NCBI GenBank assembly: GCA_021325495.1
Contig: JAJPGZ010000006.1
Location: forward strand, 49,215 to 113,214
DNA: 64,000 bases
From: Spartobacteria bacterium
GTDB lineage: Bacteria > Verrucomicrobiota > Verrucomicrobiia > Chthoniobacterales > UBA10450
Direction: 5' to 3'
Below are positions 8,464 to 17,214 of this stretch, piece after piece; position 1 is the first letter of the stretch; every line of letters begins with the position of its first letter. Position numbers and translations under genes: made by a program. Under the pieces are notes generated by a model, which was not told where the DNA came from, made no database searches, and worked only from the letters and a program-made list of their open reading frames with translations.

Positions 8464-10982
8464 TTTCCTTTAAATGAAACTTTCTCCGGCGGCAAATCCG
8501 GCGCCGGCAATTCCTTCCCGTCGTACTGTTTTGGACAATCCGGACAATCGTCCTGCTCGATCTCCGGACCGAAATGGCTGTGGTCTTCGTTTTTTTGGCG
8601 CAGCCGCATGAGATCGAGTTTGCTCAGCGCCACTTCGGGTCGCATTAAAATGATGAGCTCGGATCGGGTATTGTTATTTACCGTGCTGCGGAACGCCGCG
8701 CCAAGCAACGGAATGCGGGAGAACCAGGGGATGCCGGTGTAAAGCTTGCCTTTGTTCTCTTGAATCAATCCGCCAAGCACAATCGTCGAACAGTTAGGTG
8801 CGCTCACGTTCGATCGAATGTAACGCGTGGCAATCACTGGAACAGAATTGCCCGAAATGTTTACATTGCTATTCGCTACGACGCTGTCGATTTTCTGCAA
8901 AATGTCGAGCGAGACTTCGTTTTCAGAATTAATTAATGGAACGACTTCCAGCTGTAGGGCGACTTTCTTAAATTGAATGCTCGACTGCACGGAGGCGACG
9001 CTTGTTCCGGAAACCCCAGCGTTACTTAGCGTGCTGACAGGAACTGGAATTTCCTGGCCCGAAGCGATGATCGCTTTCTTGTTGTTGCTGGTAAAAACCG
9101 TCGGCCGCGAAACAACTTTAAATTTTCCGGTCTGTTCAAGTAGATGCACGACGCTGGCGAGATAGTTCCCGGCCGCGACATACACATTCGTGCCACCGGC
9201 GACTTGCTGGAGTGCCTGACCGAAATTCACGAGTCCAGCTGGATCTAGGACGGGAGCGATGACTGGCGATGCGCCTGGTGATGTACCGGGACTCGCACCC
9301 GTACTGGGAAGTGGCGCCCCGGTGTTGCGCGAAATCCCCACGACCTTTTTGTTGTACTTTAAGAACCAGTCGACCCCGAATTCTTCGTCGTTGTTTAGAT
9401 TCAACTCGCCGATGACTGTGCTCAGCGCCACTTGCGGCGCGCTCACATCCATCTCGTCGAGAATCTTCTGGACCTTCACCACGACCTCGCGATTGCCGAG
9501 CATGATGATCGTGTTCGCGCGTTGATCCGCGATTAATTTTGCGTTCCCGATCGTCACTGCTTTCGGTGTCGTATCGACGGCCGTGGTGGAAAGTTCTTCG
9601 GAAACGTTGAGCGTGCTGTCGCTCGCCGTGCTCGACATTCCGCCGCTGTAAGGATTGGTCGGCGTGCCCGTGCGGTTTTGGCGATTTTGTTGCTGTTGTT
9701 GATTCGCCGGGTTGTTAGGCCCGAGTGGTCCGCCCTCCGCTCCGCCGGCGCCCTGCGTCCCGGGCTCCGTCAGCGCCTGCACTAACACGGGCAAAACATC
9801 GCCCGCGGAAATGTATTTCAACGGACGCGTAACCGGTTTCGCGAATTCCACATTCGCGTCGAACTCCGCGATTAATTTCCTAACGAACGGCATGTTGATC
9901 GGCCGTGTCACCACGTGAATGCGGTTCGTGCGCACGTCGGGCGTAAGTTTGATTTTGCCGACCACGACCGCCTCCTCCGACAACGCCATTAATCCGCCAA
10001 CATCGTTTTCCATATTGGCCACCTGTTGCGGCACTGGATTAGGCGCAGGCCGCACCCCTCGCACGCCGCCAGCCGGAACCGCGCCTGGCGTTGCGCCCTG
10101 GCCTTTCTCAAAAATGTCTTTGAGCATGTCCACCACTTTGCTCGCGTCGGCGCGCTCGAGTTTGATGAATTCGCTCACCACTTCCGCCGGCGGGATGTCG
10201 ACCTGATCGATAATCTTCACCAGCATGCGAATGACGCTGGAATTCTCCGTCACGAGCAGGGTCGAAGATTTCGGCAACGCTTGCAGCGCGGTGTACGGCT
10301 GTGGCGGCGAGAGGTACTGTTGTAACACGGTCTGCAATTCCTGCGGATCGGCGTAGCGCAATTTAAACAGAAAACTGATGACGTGATCTCCCGTCGGAAT
10401 CTGGGCCTCGTCGGAAATAATTGGCACCCCGGTCGTGCGCGGATTCTTTCCCGTGCCGATCACCTTCACGATGCCTTCGCCCGCGGGCACGAGTGAAAAT
10501 CCGTTCATGAGGAGATTGATCTCGATGATGCGGATGGCTTCTTCCCGCGGCACATCTTTGCTGATGAAAATGTTCACCTTGCCCTGGACGAAATTGTCCC
10601 TAACGAGTTTTAGGCCGGTGAGATTCTCGTAGAGGCGCAGCACATCATCGACATCACTGTTCGGGAATTGCAGCCTAACGAGATTCGAACCATTCGCCGG
10701 TTGGTTCCCGACCGGCGCGTTCGGCTGCACGGGGCGCGGTGGCGGCGTTGCGACTGCCACCGGAGGGGCGACGTTCTGCAACGGCGTCATCGCGGTCGCG
10801 GGCGAGGGCGAAACCTCTTCGTCGTCACTCTCCTCTTCCTCGGCATCCTGGGTCGGAACGGCGGTCGCAGCCGGTCGCGCGATCGGGCGCACTTGCGCGA
10901 AAGAGAAAAATGTTGCGACCAGCAACACGGCGAGAATCAGGGACAGTCTCAGCACAGGAAAATTACGCGCCGAGCATACCAT
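8460..10982 (-). CDS. gspD: Type II secretion system secretin (GspD family)
   Basis: Outer-membrane secretin through which folded proteins leave the periplasm. 840 residues: a signal peptide (about 1-30, ending FSFAQ), an acidic and Pro-rich linker, N0/N1-type domains (VRLQFPNSDVDDVLRLYENL; FKLRYADPQELQTVL), repeated N-domains with a Gly/Asn/Gln-rich insert around residues 420-450, and the C-terminal secretin domain with VPLLGAAFR and ELIILMRPEVA. A C-terminal tail carries CPDCP. The gene is followed by the coupled peptidoglycan-binding protein and the ATPase. Notably the whole 2.5-kb gene contains no copy of the dispersed 10-mer. Confidence 0.94.
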   Translation of the reverse strand: MVCSARNFPVLRLSLILAVLLVATFFSFAQVRPIARPAATAVPTQDAEEEESDDEEVSPSPATAMTPLQNVAPPVAVATPPPRPVQPNAPVGNQPANGSNLVRLQFPNSDVDDVLRLYENLTGLKLVRDNFVQGKVNIFISKDVPREEAIRIIEINLLMNGFSLVPAGEGIVKVIGTGKNPRTTGVPIISDEAQIPTGDHVISFLFKLRYADPQELQTVLQQYLSPPQPYTALQALPKSSTLLVTENSSVIRMLVKIIDQVDIPPAEVVSEFIKLERADASKVVDMLKDIFEKGQGATPGAVPAGGVRGVRPAPNPVPQQVANMENDVGGLMALSEEAVVVGKIKLTPDVRTNRIHVVTRPINMPFVRKLIAEFDANVEFAKPVTRPLKYISAGDVLPVLVQALTEPGTQGAGGAEGGPLGPNNPANQQQQQNRQNRTGTPTNPYSGGMSSTASDSTLNVSEELSTTAVDTTPKAVTIGNAKLIADQRANTIIMLGNREVVVKVQKILDEMDVSAPQVALSTVIGELNLNNDEEFGVDWFLKYNKKVVGISRNTGAPLPSTGASPGTSPGASPVIAPVLDPAGLVNFGQALQQVAGGTNVYVAAGNYLASVVHLLEQTGKFKVVSRPTVFTSNNKKAIIASGQEIPVPVSTLSNAGVSGTSVASVQSSIQFKKVALQLEVVPLINSENEVSLDILQKIDSVVANSNVNISGNSVPVIATRYIRSNVSAPNCSTIVLGGLIQENKGKLYTGIPWFSRIPLLGAAFRSTVNNNTRSELIILMRPEVALSKLDLMRLRQKNEDHSHFGPEIEQDDCPDCPKQYDGKELPAPDLPPEKVSFKGK

Positions 10983-11090
10983 GCTTCGGGCACGGCGCTA
11001 TATTAAATGTGGTTCCGCACGAGTGCCTGCTGCTCAACAGTTTCATCTGGAATAGTGACAACGCCGATGACTGTTCGGTTACAACAACGA

Positions 11091-11115
11091 TGTCGATCTT
11101 GCCATTGTCGATCTT
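11091..11115 (-). repeat. Tandem pair of TGTCGATCTT upstream of a secreted-protein gene
   Basis: Exact copies at 11091-11100 and 11106-11115, 15 bp apart, in the divergent region between the secretin gene and the gene at 11141. The first copy is preceded by A, giving ATGTCGATCTTG, so it could serve as an alternative MSIL start in frame with the downstream gene. Confidence 0.8.
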
Positions 11116-11140
11116 GCGCGTAAGACTGACCTTGGGTTCG

Positions 11141-11500
11141 ATGAAGTTACTGTTGGTATTCGCATCTGTTCTTGCGTTCACAGTCGCGTCACTCGTCGCC
11201 GGCCCCTTCAAAAGCATCTTCGTCACGAATACAAATAAGCCGTTCCATGTGGAGGATGGCGAATTCATGTTGATTCGAAATTTCACGCAGACCGAAACCG
11301 GGGCGCGGAGCTCGGTTACTTTTTCTCGCCAAGGTGGAGACCCTGTCACCGTACTTACGGCGTCGATTGTCGATCCGACCGCTCCCGAAGGATCTCAAGA
11401 AGTTATTAATAGCGTGATCCTCGCCGGTCCCGGAGTTGTAAACTTCAAATGCGAAACCAGCGCGAGCTGTTTTGCGACTTTCAAAATAGATTCTAATTAG
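11141..11500 (+). CDS. Small secreted protein, unknown function (paralogue of next gene)
   Basis: 119 residues from ATG 11141. I do not recognise the family. A signal peptide of about 20 residues (MKLLLVFASVLAFTVASLVAG) precedes a beta-rich domain with NKPFHVEDGEFMLIRNFTQT and GPGVVNFKCETSASCFATFKID. Two Cys close to the C-terminus could form a disulfide. The motif V-x-DG-x-x-x-x-I-x-NF(S/T)Q is shared with the next protein, suggesting a tandem duplication. An in-frame ATG at 11090, inside the dispersed-word pair, could extend the N-terminus by 17 residues; the shorter form gives the better signal peptide. Confidence 0.65.
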   Translation: MKLLLVFASVLAFTVASLVAGPFKSIFVTNTNKPFHVEDGEFMLIRNFTQTETGARSSVTFSRQGGDPVTVLTASIVDPTAPEGSQEVINSVILAGPGVVNFKCETSASCFATFKIDSN

Positions 11501-11509
11501 GCGGCGGCC

Positions 11510-12004
11510 ATGACCAGGAAAGCCGCCTCGCTCTTGTTCTGCGCGGTTCCGCTGGCACTCAGTTTCGCCGGCGATTTCAAAACTGATTTCATTAAACCTG
11601 GTTCTGGACCGAAACACATCGACGTTCACGACGGACAAGCGTTGCGAATTTACAACTTCAGTCAGGACGGCGGAACGCAGCGCGCAGTCGTAATTGTGGG
11701 AGCGGCAACACCGACGCCGACTCCCAGCCCTACTCCAACGCCGAGTCCAACTTCGACGGTCACACCAAGTGCGAGCCCAACTCCCACCGCAACCCCAACT
11801 CCAACTCCGAAACCGACGCCCGTGCCGCGGACGGTATTGAGCGCGATCATTGTTAGCCCGAATGCATCGCCCACACCGGAGATCATCAAACCCATTGTCA
11901 TCGACGGCCCGGTGCAACTCACGATCCTGCCGGGAGACGCCACGGCGGTGATCAGCTTTCGCAGAGAAGGACTTTCTACGAGCGCACCGACTGCGACACC
12001 ATGA
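11510..12004 (+). CDS. Secreted protein with Pro/Thr-repeat linker, unknown function
   Basis: 164 residues. A signal peptide (about 1-21) is followed by a domain resembling the previous gene product (KHIDVHDGQALRIYNFSQDGG), then a low-complexity linker of about 40 residues made of PT and PS dipeptides (about 68-107), and a C-terminal beta-rich part (IIKPIVIDGPVQLTILPGDATAVISF). The linker may be a flexible spacer at the cell surface or a cell-wall linker (inference). It starts 10 bp after the previous stop and ends with an ATGA overlap onto the next gene, so the three small genes form an operon. Confidence 0.65.
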   Translation: MTRKAASLLFCAVPLALSFAGDFKTDFIKPGSGPKHIDVHDGQALRIYNFSQDGGTQRAVVIVGAATPTPTPSPTPTPSPTSTVTPSASPTPTATPTPTPKPTPVPRTVLSAIIVSPNASPTPEIIKPIVIDGPVQLTILPGDATAVISFRREGLSTSAPTATP

Positions 12005-12432
12005 AGATGTCGATCTTAACGTTGTCGATCTTCGCCGCAGTCTGCGCAATCGCGGCCGATGCGCCTAACGACATTCGCGCTGTCCTCCGAGCGCAACAGG
12101 AGGCATGGAACCGCGGCGACATCGACGCGTTCATGAACGGATATTGGCGCTCGGACCAAACGGTTTTCGTCGGCAGCGAAGTGCGACGCGGTTGGAAGAA
12201 CGTGCTCGATTTTTACAAATCGAAGTATTCCGACCGCGAAAAGATGGGCACGCTCACCTTTTCCGATTTCGAAATCACTCCGCTCGGTCCCGATGCCGCG
12301 CTCGTTCTTGGAAGTTGGAAGCTCGATTTCGCCGGCGGAAAAAATGTTCATGGGAAAACGACGCTCATCTTTCGCCACTTGCCCGAAGGCTGGCGCATAG
12401 TGCACGACCATTCCTCGGCGGCTACGCCTTGA
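12001..12432 (+). CDS. Secreted SnoaL/NTF2-like domain protein
   Basis: 143 residues. A signal peptide of about 19 residues precedes an NTF2-like fold (DUF4440/SnoaL type): DIRAVLRAQQEAWNRGDIDAFMNGYW, then ...VLGSWKLDF..., TTLIFRHLPEGWRIVHDHSS. Such domains bind small ligands or have varied lyase/isomerase activities; no specific role can be assigned. The start overlaps the previous stop (ATGA). The 3' end overlaps the convergent mpl gene by 11 bp. Codons 3-11 consist of two tandem 10-mer copies (12008-12017 and 12023-12032), giving MSILTLSIF in the signal peptide, just as in the gene at 8463. Confidence 0.75.
   Translation: MKMSILTLSIFAAVCAIAADAPNDIRAVLRAQQEAWNRGDIDAFMNGYWRSDQTVFVGSEVRRGWKNVLDFYKSKYSDREKMGTLTFSDFEITPLGPDAALVLGSWKLDFAGGKNVHGKTTLIFRHLPEGWRIVHDHSSAATP
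12008..12032 (-). repeat. Tandem pair of TGTCGATCTT inside a signal-peptide coding region
   Basis: Exact copies at 12008-12017 and 12023-12032, 15 bp apart, covering codons 3-11 of the SnoaL-like gene. Confidence 0.85.
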
Positions 12433-13807
12433 GTTTCGCGAGCAGTTTTTCGTGAATGTTATCGAACCCGCCGTTGCTGAAGACGGCGACGATGTCGTTA
12501 GGCTTTAGCTTTGGCACGATAAGATCGACAATCGCATTCGCGTCTTTTTCGTAAAACGCCGGCCGTCCAGACTTCGTGATAAGATCGACAACTGCTTTTG
12601 GATTCAGTCGCTCCTTTTCCGGCAGCTGATCGAGCCGCGCGACTTGCGAAATGAAAACGCCGTCGGCCCGCGCGAGCGCTTCCGGCAATGCTTTTTGAAA
12701 AACCGCGCGCCGGGTCGTATTCGAGCGCGGTTCGAAAATCGCCCAGACGCGATGACCCGGATAACGATGACGCAACGCTTCGATCGTTTGCGAAATCGCC
12801 GTCGGATGATGGCCGAAATCGTCGATCACTTTGACGCCGCGCGCTTCGCCGCGCAGTTCCTGTCGCCGCGCAATTCCCTGAAAACTCTTCAATGCATTGT
12901 CGATCTTCGCATCGCTCACCCGGTAAAAACGTGCCGCCGTCGCGGCCATGGCGGCATTGCGCACATTGAACTCGCCGACCATCGGGATGTTGAAAACTTT
13001 GTCGCCGAGTTTGAAGCGCGATCCCTCTTCGTCGTAGGCGACATCGCGAATTCGCTGCGCGCAATTCTTCGAAAAACCGACTTCGATCAACTGCGCGTAA
13101 CATTCCTTCGCGACTTCGACGCAATTCGCATCATCGCCGTTGAGCAACACCATTCCGTTCTGCGGCACGATGCGCAGGAGATGCCGGAAGCTCCGCTTCA
13201 CCGCTTCGAGATTGTCGAAAATATCGGCATGATCGAACTCGATGTTGTTCACGATCACGAGTTCGGGCAGGTAATGAACGAACTTCGAGCGCTTGTCGAA
13301 GAAGGCCGTGTCGTACTCGTCGCCTTCGATGACGAAATGTTTCGACTTCGTTAGGCGCGCGCCTTCGCCGAAATTTTTTGGAATGCCGCCGATGAGAAAA
13401 CTCGGCTTGTGTCCGGCCTTTTCCATGATCCACGCCAGCAACGCCGTCGTCGTCGTTTTCCCGTGCGTGCCGGTGACGACGAGATTGTGGCGGCCACGCA
13501 GGAATTGGTTTCGCAAAAGTTCCGGCAACGAAACGTAGAGCAGTTTGCGATTGAGCACGGCTTCGACTTCGGGATTGCCGCGCTTCATCGCGTTCCCGAT
13601 CACGACAAGATCGACATCTTGCGGAATATTTTTGGCGGCGAAAGGCGCGCGCGCTTTGATCCCGCGCTCTTCCAGAAAGATCGACATCGGCGGATAAACG
13701 TTTTCGTCCGAGCCGGTGATGACGAATCCGCGCTCTTTTAACGCGGCCGCGACCGCGCCCATGGCCGTGCCGCAAATTCCGAGAAAATGAAATTTCTTTT
13801 TTGTCAT
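12422..13807 (-). CDS. mpl: UDP-N-acetylmuramate:murein tripeptide ligase (Mpl)
   Basis: Recycles peptidoglycan by joining L-Ala-gamma-D-Glu-meso-DAP to UDP-MurNAc with ATP, in the cytoplasm. 461 residues, normal length. Mur-ligase signatures: N-terminal FLGICGTAMGAVA (UDP-binding loop), ATP loop VTGTHGKTTTTALLAW near residue 115, NNIEFDHADIF, and DDFGHHPTAI in the C-terminal domain. The ATG at 13807 falls within a palindromic intergenic repeat, whose terminal TGTCAT supplies the start codon and second residue. The 3' end overlaps the convergent gene at 12001-12432. Confidence 0.93.
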   Translation of the reverse strand: MTKKKFHFLGICGTAMGAVAAALKERGFVITGSDENVYPPMSIFLEERGIKARAPFAAKNIPQDVDLVVIGNAMKRGNPEVEAVLNRKLLYVSLPELLRNQFLRGRHNLVVTGTHGKTTTTALLAWIMEKAGHKPSFLIGGIPKNFGEGARLTKSKHFVIEGDEYDTAFFDKRSKFVHYLPELVIVNNIEFDHADIFDNLEAVKRSFRHLLRIVPQNGMVLLNGDDANCVEVAKECYAQLIEVGFSKNCAQRIRDVAYDEEGSRFKLGDKVFNIPMVGEFNVRNAAMAATAARFYRVSDAKIDNALKSFQGIARRQELRGEARGVKVIDDFGHHPTAISQTIEALRHRYPGHRVWAIFEPRSNTTRRAVFQKALPEALARADGVFISQVARLDQLPEKERLNPKAVVDLITKSGRPAFYEKDANAIVDLIVPKLKPNDIVAVFSNGGFDNIHEKLLAKLKA

Positions 13808-13876
13808 TCCGAGCGCGAGTCGAGGAATCTCTTACTGCGACTCAATAAGAGATGTCTCGACTTCGCTCGACATGAC
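13802..13876. repeat. Palindromic intergenic repeat (TGTCATTCCGAGCG type)
   Basis: Arms TGTCATTCCGAGCGCGAGTC and GACTTCGCTCGACATGACA enclose a GAGGAATCTC/GAGATGTCTC region. It has the same architecture as the repeats at 18237-18334 and 51283-51376. It separates mpl from the upstream cyclase gene and contributes the mpl start codon. Confidence 0.8.
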
Positions 13877-13881
13877 AACAG

Positions 13882-16005
13882 CTATTTTTTCTTGAACACC
13901 TCGACCGCATTCCACGCTTCGTCCGGCGGCGTGTTCTCGTACTCGAGCGCGCGCTCGAGATACATTTTTGCGAGGAAGTCTTCGGGATAGAATTCGAGAA
14001 AGCGCGAGAACAAAATTTTCGCCTGCGTGAAATCACGTTCGCGAAATTTCTCGATGCCTTCCTCGTAAGATTGCATCCACTTCAATAACTCAGGATCGAC
14101 ATCTTCCTTGCGCGAGCCGATCAACGTGAACACGTCGACCGGCTGGCTCTTGCCTTTCACCTGCACGCGCGCGACCGAGCGCAGATGAAATTCGTCTCGC
14201 GCCAGCTCGGCCGCGGTCGCGCCGACTAGAATGTCGACGTTGTATTGCCGCGTCAGCGCTTCCAGGCGTGAGGCCAGATTAACGGCGTCGCCGATCACAG
14301 TCGGGTCCATGCGTTCGTGTGAGCCGATGTTACCGACAATGACTTCGCCTTGATTAATACCAATGCCCATTCCGAGGCCCATGCGCCCTTCGGCTTTCCA
14401 GTTTTCGTTTAATTTCTGCAGTTCCTGACGCATGCCGAACGCAGTGCGCACCGCGCTTTTCGCATCTTCGGCCACCCCGAGGCTCTTCACATTTCCCCAA
14501 ACGCACATGATGGCGTCCCCGATAAATTTATCGAGCGTGCCACCGTTCTTGAACACGACCCCGGTCATGCAGCTGAGGTACTCGTTCAATTGCTTCACGA
14601 GCGCTTCCGGGTCGGCTTTTTCGGAGAGCGTGGTGAAGCCGACGAGATCGGAGAACAACATCGTCGCCGGCACGCGCACGCCTAACAACGAATGATAATA
14701 GCTGTCCGGGTTCTCCAGAATTTCGGCGACGAGATTTTTCGAAACGTAACGCTCGAGGGTGCGCCGTGTCCGCATGCGTTCGAGAATTTCCAGCGTGTAT
14801 TCAAACCCGAGACCGATGACGCCGCTGACGTTAAACGCGGTCATCGTCGGCACGACCAAGAGGAACAGTCCGTTCCAATCGTAAATGAGCCGCACCGCGA
14901 TGAGATAGGCGATCGTCACCGCGGTAAAGGTGGCGAGACAAATCAGTGGCCGACGGATCAACCACAGCAAGACGAAGGCAACAACGCCGGCAACAATGAC
15001 GAAAGCTAACCAGGCACTAAGCGGTAGATCGTGCAGAAAATCTCCCGCCATCAGCGCGGCCAAAGTATGCAAGTGCAACGCCGGGCCCGGCGTTTCCGGC
15101 CCAATCGGCGTATCGAAAACGTCATGCGAAATCTGCGACGAGGCGCCTACGACGATGACTTTGTCTTTGAAGAAAGCGCCGTCGTGGTAATTCGCGTGCC
15201 AGCTTTTGTCGTCGAGAATTTCAAAAAGCTTTTTCGGCGGGTAAGCATCGAGCGCGCTGAAACGAAAGATACGCGGTTTCAAATCGTGCGGCACTTTGTC
15301 GCCGAAGCCGAGCTTCCGCGCCGCGCGCGCACTCAGCGATTCAATCTGCGGTTCGCCTGGGTACGACTCTTGGAATGCGAGCTGCGACTCGGTCATCGTG
15401 TAACGAACGGAACGAATTCTTTTATCGATGAGATCGGGGAAGAAAACGACGTAACCGACGCGATCGTCCTGCATTTGCGGCGGCGGGATTAACGAAGGGC
15501 TCGGCTCTCCAAACTTCGAATGTGGATTCCCGTGTTCATCCTGCGTCAGATCGATATTCGCGCCGATCACCACCTTGTCGCGATACCGATCCAACGCTGC
15601 GCGGAACGGTGGGTCGTTCTCGGTCTCGTTTCCGAAAGTTAAATCGAACATGACCAACCGCGCGCCCGCGCCGAGAACGCGATCGAGAAAATGCGCCCAC
15701 ACTTCGCGCGACCACGGGAAATCTTTTTTCGCCATCAATTGCAGCGCGCGGTTATTCTCGATCTGCGCCGCATCGAACGGCTCGAAGTGGCGCGATTCCT
15801 CGTCGATGCCGACGAAGACAAAATCGTCCCGCGTCGGCGTCTTGCGTCCTTCGCGCCGCAATAAATCCTGCGCGCCTTGCTCGCCGCTCCACACATAAGA
15901 AAGAAATGGAACTTCCGGCGTGAAATGCAGCAGCAACACCGACCCCGTCACGAAAATGCAAATGCCCGCGACGATCCATAGCCGGTGCCGATGCAGCCAA
16001 TGCAT
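13882..16005 (-). CDS. CHASE2-domain adenylate/guanylate cyclase
   Basis: Membrane-bound class III nucleotide cyclase with an extracytoplasmic sensor. 707 residues: an N-terminal membrane segment (about 8-28), a CHASE2 domain (about 30-320, with DDFVFVGIDEESR and RLVMFDLTFG), two to three membrane segments (about 325-415), then the cyclase domain (about 445-620) with TMLFSDLVGFTTLSEKADPE, the DKFIGDAIMCVWG metal/substrate motif and GIGINQGEVIVGNIGS. A TPR-like C-terminal stretch (ILFSRFLEFYPEDFLAKMYLERALEYE) follows. Whether it makes cAMP or cGMP cannot be decided here. It is not in an evident operon. Confidence 0.92.
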   Translation of the reverse strand: MHWLHRHRLWIVAGICIFVTGSVLLLHFTPEVPFLSYVWSGEQGAQDLLRREGRKTPTRDDFVFVGIDEESRHFEPFDAAQIENNRALQLMAKKDFPWSREVWAHFLDRVLGAGARLVMFDLTFGNETENDPPFRAALDRYRDKVVIGANIDLTQDEHGNPHSKFGEPSPSLIPPPQMQDDRVGYVVFFPDLIDKRIRSVRYTMTESQLAFQESYPGEPQIESLSARAARKLGFGDKVPHDLKPRIFRFSALDAYPPKKLFEILDDKSWHANYHDGAFFKDKVIVVGASSQISHDVFDTPIGPETPGPALHLHTLAALMAGDFLHDLPLSAWLAFVIVAGVVAFVLLWLIRRPLICLATFTAVTIAYLIAVRLIYDWNGLFLLVVPTMTAFNVSGVIGLGFEYTLEILERMRTRRTLERYVSKNLVAEILENPDSYYHSLLGVRVPATMLFSDLVGFTTLSEKADPEALVKQLNEYLSCMTGVVFKNGGTLDKFIGDAIMCVWGNVKSLGVAEDAKSAVRTAFGMRQELQKLNENWKAEGRMGLGMGIGINQGEVIVGNIGSHERMDPTVIGDAVNLASRLEALTRQYNVDILVGATAAELARDEFHLRSVARVQVKGKSQPVDVFTLIGSRKEDVDPELLKWMQSYEEGIEKFRERDFTQAKILFSRFLEFYPEDFLAKMYLERALEYENTPPDEAWNAVEVFKKK

Positions 16006-16034
16006 TGACGTTCACTATATCAAACCGCTTATAA

Positions 16035-16553
16035 ATGACGAGACGCGAATGCGCCTTCATGATCTCGACCGAACAATACATTTGCCCGCGCTGCCTCATT
16101 CCGTTGAAGGAGAACAAAATGGCGCAGGGCATTTTTTGGAGCTGCGGAAATTGCGGCGGCCGCGCCGTCACTGTCGAACTTTTGCGCCGCACCTTTACGC
16201 CTGAATCGATCAACCCGCTCTGGCTGCATGCTATTCGCGGCGAAGGATTGAGCAGCGTCGGCTGCCCATTGTGCCGTCGGCAAATGCTTCAAGTCGCGTT
16301 GGCCGACGGCGCGAATGTGAATGTCGATGTTTGTCGATCTTGCCATTTCGTTTGGTTCGATGCGCACGAAGTCGAATCGTTGGCGCCGAAATCCGCCACC
16401 GAAATTTCGCGCGACGAACGCGAACGCCTCGCCGCGGAAAAAATGAAACGATTCCATGAGCAGATCGATCGTTATCAGATCAACGACACACCCGCGGCTG
16501 CGGTCTGGAGCACAATCGCAGACATCTTGCGTTTGCACGTTTGGTGGTGGTAG
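16035..16553 (+). CDS. Zinc-ribbon (TFIIB-type zinc finger) protein
   Basis: 172 residues from 16035; an in-frame ATG at 16059 (MISTEQYICPRC) is an equally plausible start. Four CxxC pairs are visible: CPRC, CGNC, CPLC/CRRQ and CRSCH, arranged as one treble-clef-like ribbon followed by a TFIIB-type zinc finger with WFDAHEVESL, the usual ending of that domain. In many bacteria this module sits in front of a rhomboid protease; here the protein ends after a charged helix, so it is stand-alone. Function unknown. Divergent from the cyclase gene. Confidence 0.75.
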   Translation: MTRRECAFMISTEQYICPRCLIPLKENKMAQGIFWSCGNCGGRAVTVELLRRTFTPESINPLWLHAIRGEGLSSVGCPLCRRQMLQVALADGANVNVDVCRSCHFVWFDAHEVESLAPKSATEISRDERERLAAEKMKRFHEQIDRYQINDTPAAAVWSTIADILRLHVWWW

Positions 16554-16731
16554 TGGGACGAGAAATTTTATTGCGAATCGCCAGAGCGCGCCTAATTTGT
16601 GCGCCCTTCGATTTGCGCACCTGATTCTGCATTGCGGAGTCAAATCAGCGAGTGAGGTCGCGCAAGATCGACAACTACACCTAACAACTCGCTGAACGAG
16701 GAGCCGTCGAAGTAATTCGCGGCCTAACAAT

Positions 16732-17118
16732 ATGCCAAGAGCAACAAACGCCCCGGCCAGCCGGGAACGGCGCAAACGCGTCGTCAAAGCCGCGAAAGGT
16801 TATCGCGGCCGCCGATCGAAACTTTTCCGTTACGCCAAAGACGCGACCATGAAAGGCAAGTATTGGTCGTATCGCGACCGCAAAACGCGCAAGCGCACCT
16901 TTCGCTATCTCTGGATCCAGCGTCTCAACGCCGCCGCCCGTGCCAACGGCATGACCTACTCACGATTTGCCGAAGGTCTTAAAGCCGCCGGCATCGGTCT
17001 CGACCGAAAAATCCTCGCCGATCTCGCCGTCACCGACGAAACCGCGTTCAAGTCGATTGTCGATCAAGCCAAGAGCGCGCTGGAAAATAAGGCGAAATCG
17101 AAGAAAAAAGCGGCGTAG
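16732..17118 (+). CDS. rplT: 50S ribosomal protein L20
   Basis: Large-subunit assembly protein binding 23S rRNA. 128 residues with the standard core [28 protein letters not shown] and [23 protein letters not shown]. The C-terminus is extended with a Lys/Ala-rich tail (KSKKKAA). The usual upstream partners infC and rpmI are absent; the 178 bp before it contain one 10-mer copy, two CCTAACA words and no ORF I can support. It is followed by pheS and pheT, the usual downstream neighbours. Confidence 0.97.
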   Translation: MPRATNAPASRERRKRVVKAAKGYRGRRSKLFRYAKDATMKGKYWSYRDRKTRKRTFRYLWIQRLNAAARANGMTYSRFAEGLKAAGIGLDRKILADLAVTDETAFKSIVDQAKSALENKAKSKKKAA

Positions 17119-17135
17119 CCCTGACTGGGCGCCTC

Positions 17136-17180
17136 TTCTGTCTCGGGACAGAACGTACAGAATTAACAAAATTCTGTTTC
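17136..17180 (+). terminator. Inverted repeats between rplT and pheS, possible terminator or attenuator
   Basis: Two short hairpins: TCTGTCTCGGGACAGA (17136-17151) and CAGAATTAACAAAATTCTG (17158-17176), the latter followed by TTTC. Weak evidence for termination or attenuation between rplT and pheST. Confidence 0.35.
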
Positions 17181-17214
17181 ATTCTGTTCATTCTGTCGGA
17201 AATCTTCTCCGTCG

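Noticed and set aside
16560..16731. rpmI (L35) or infC upstream of rplT
   Set aside because: No frame in this 178-bp gap encodes an L35-like or IF3-like sequence.
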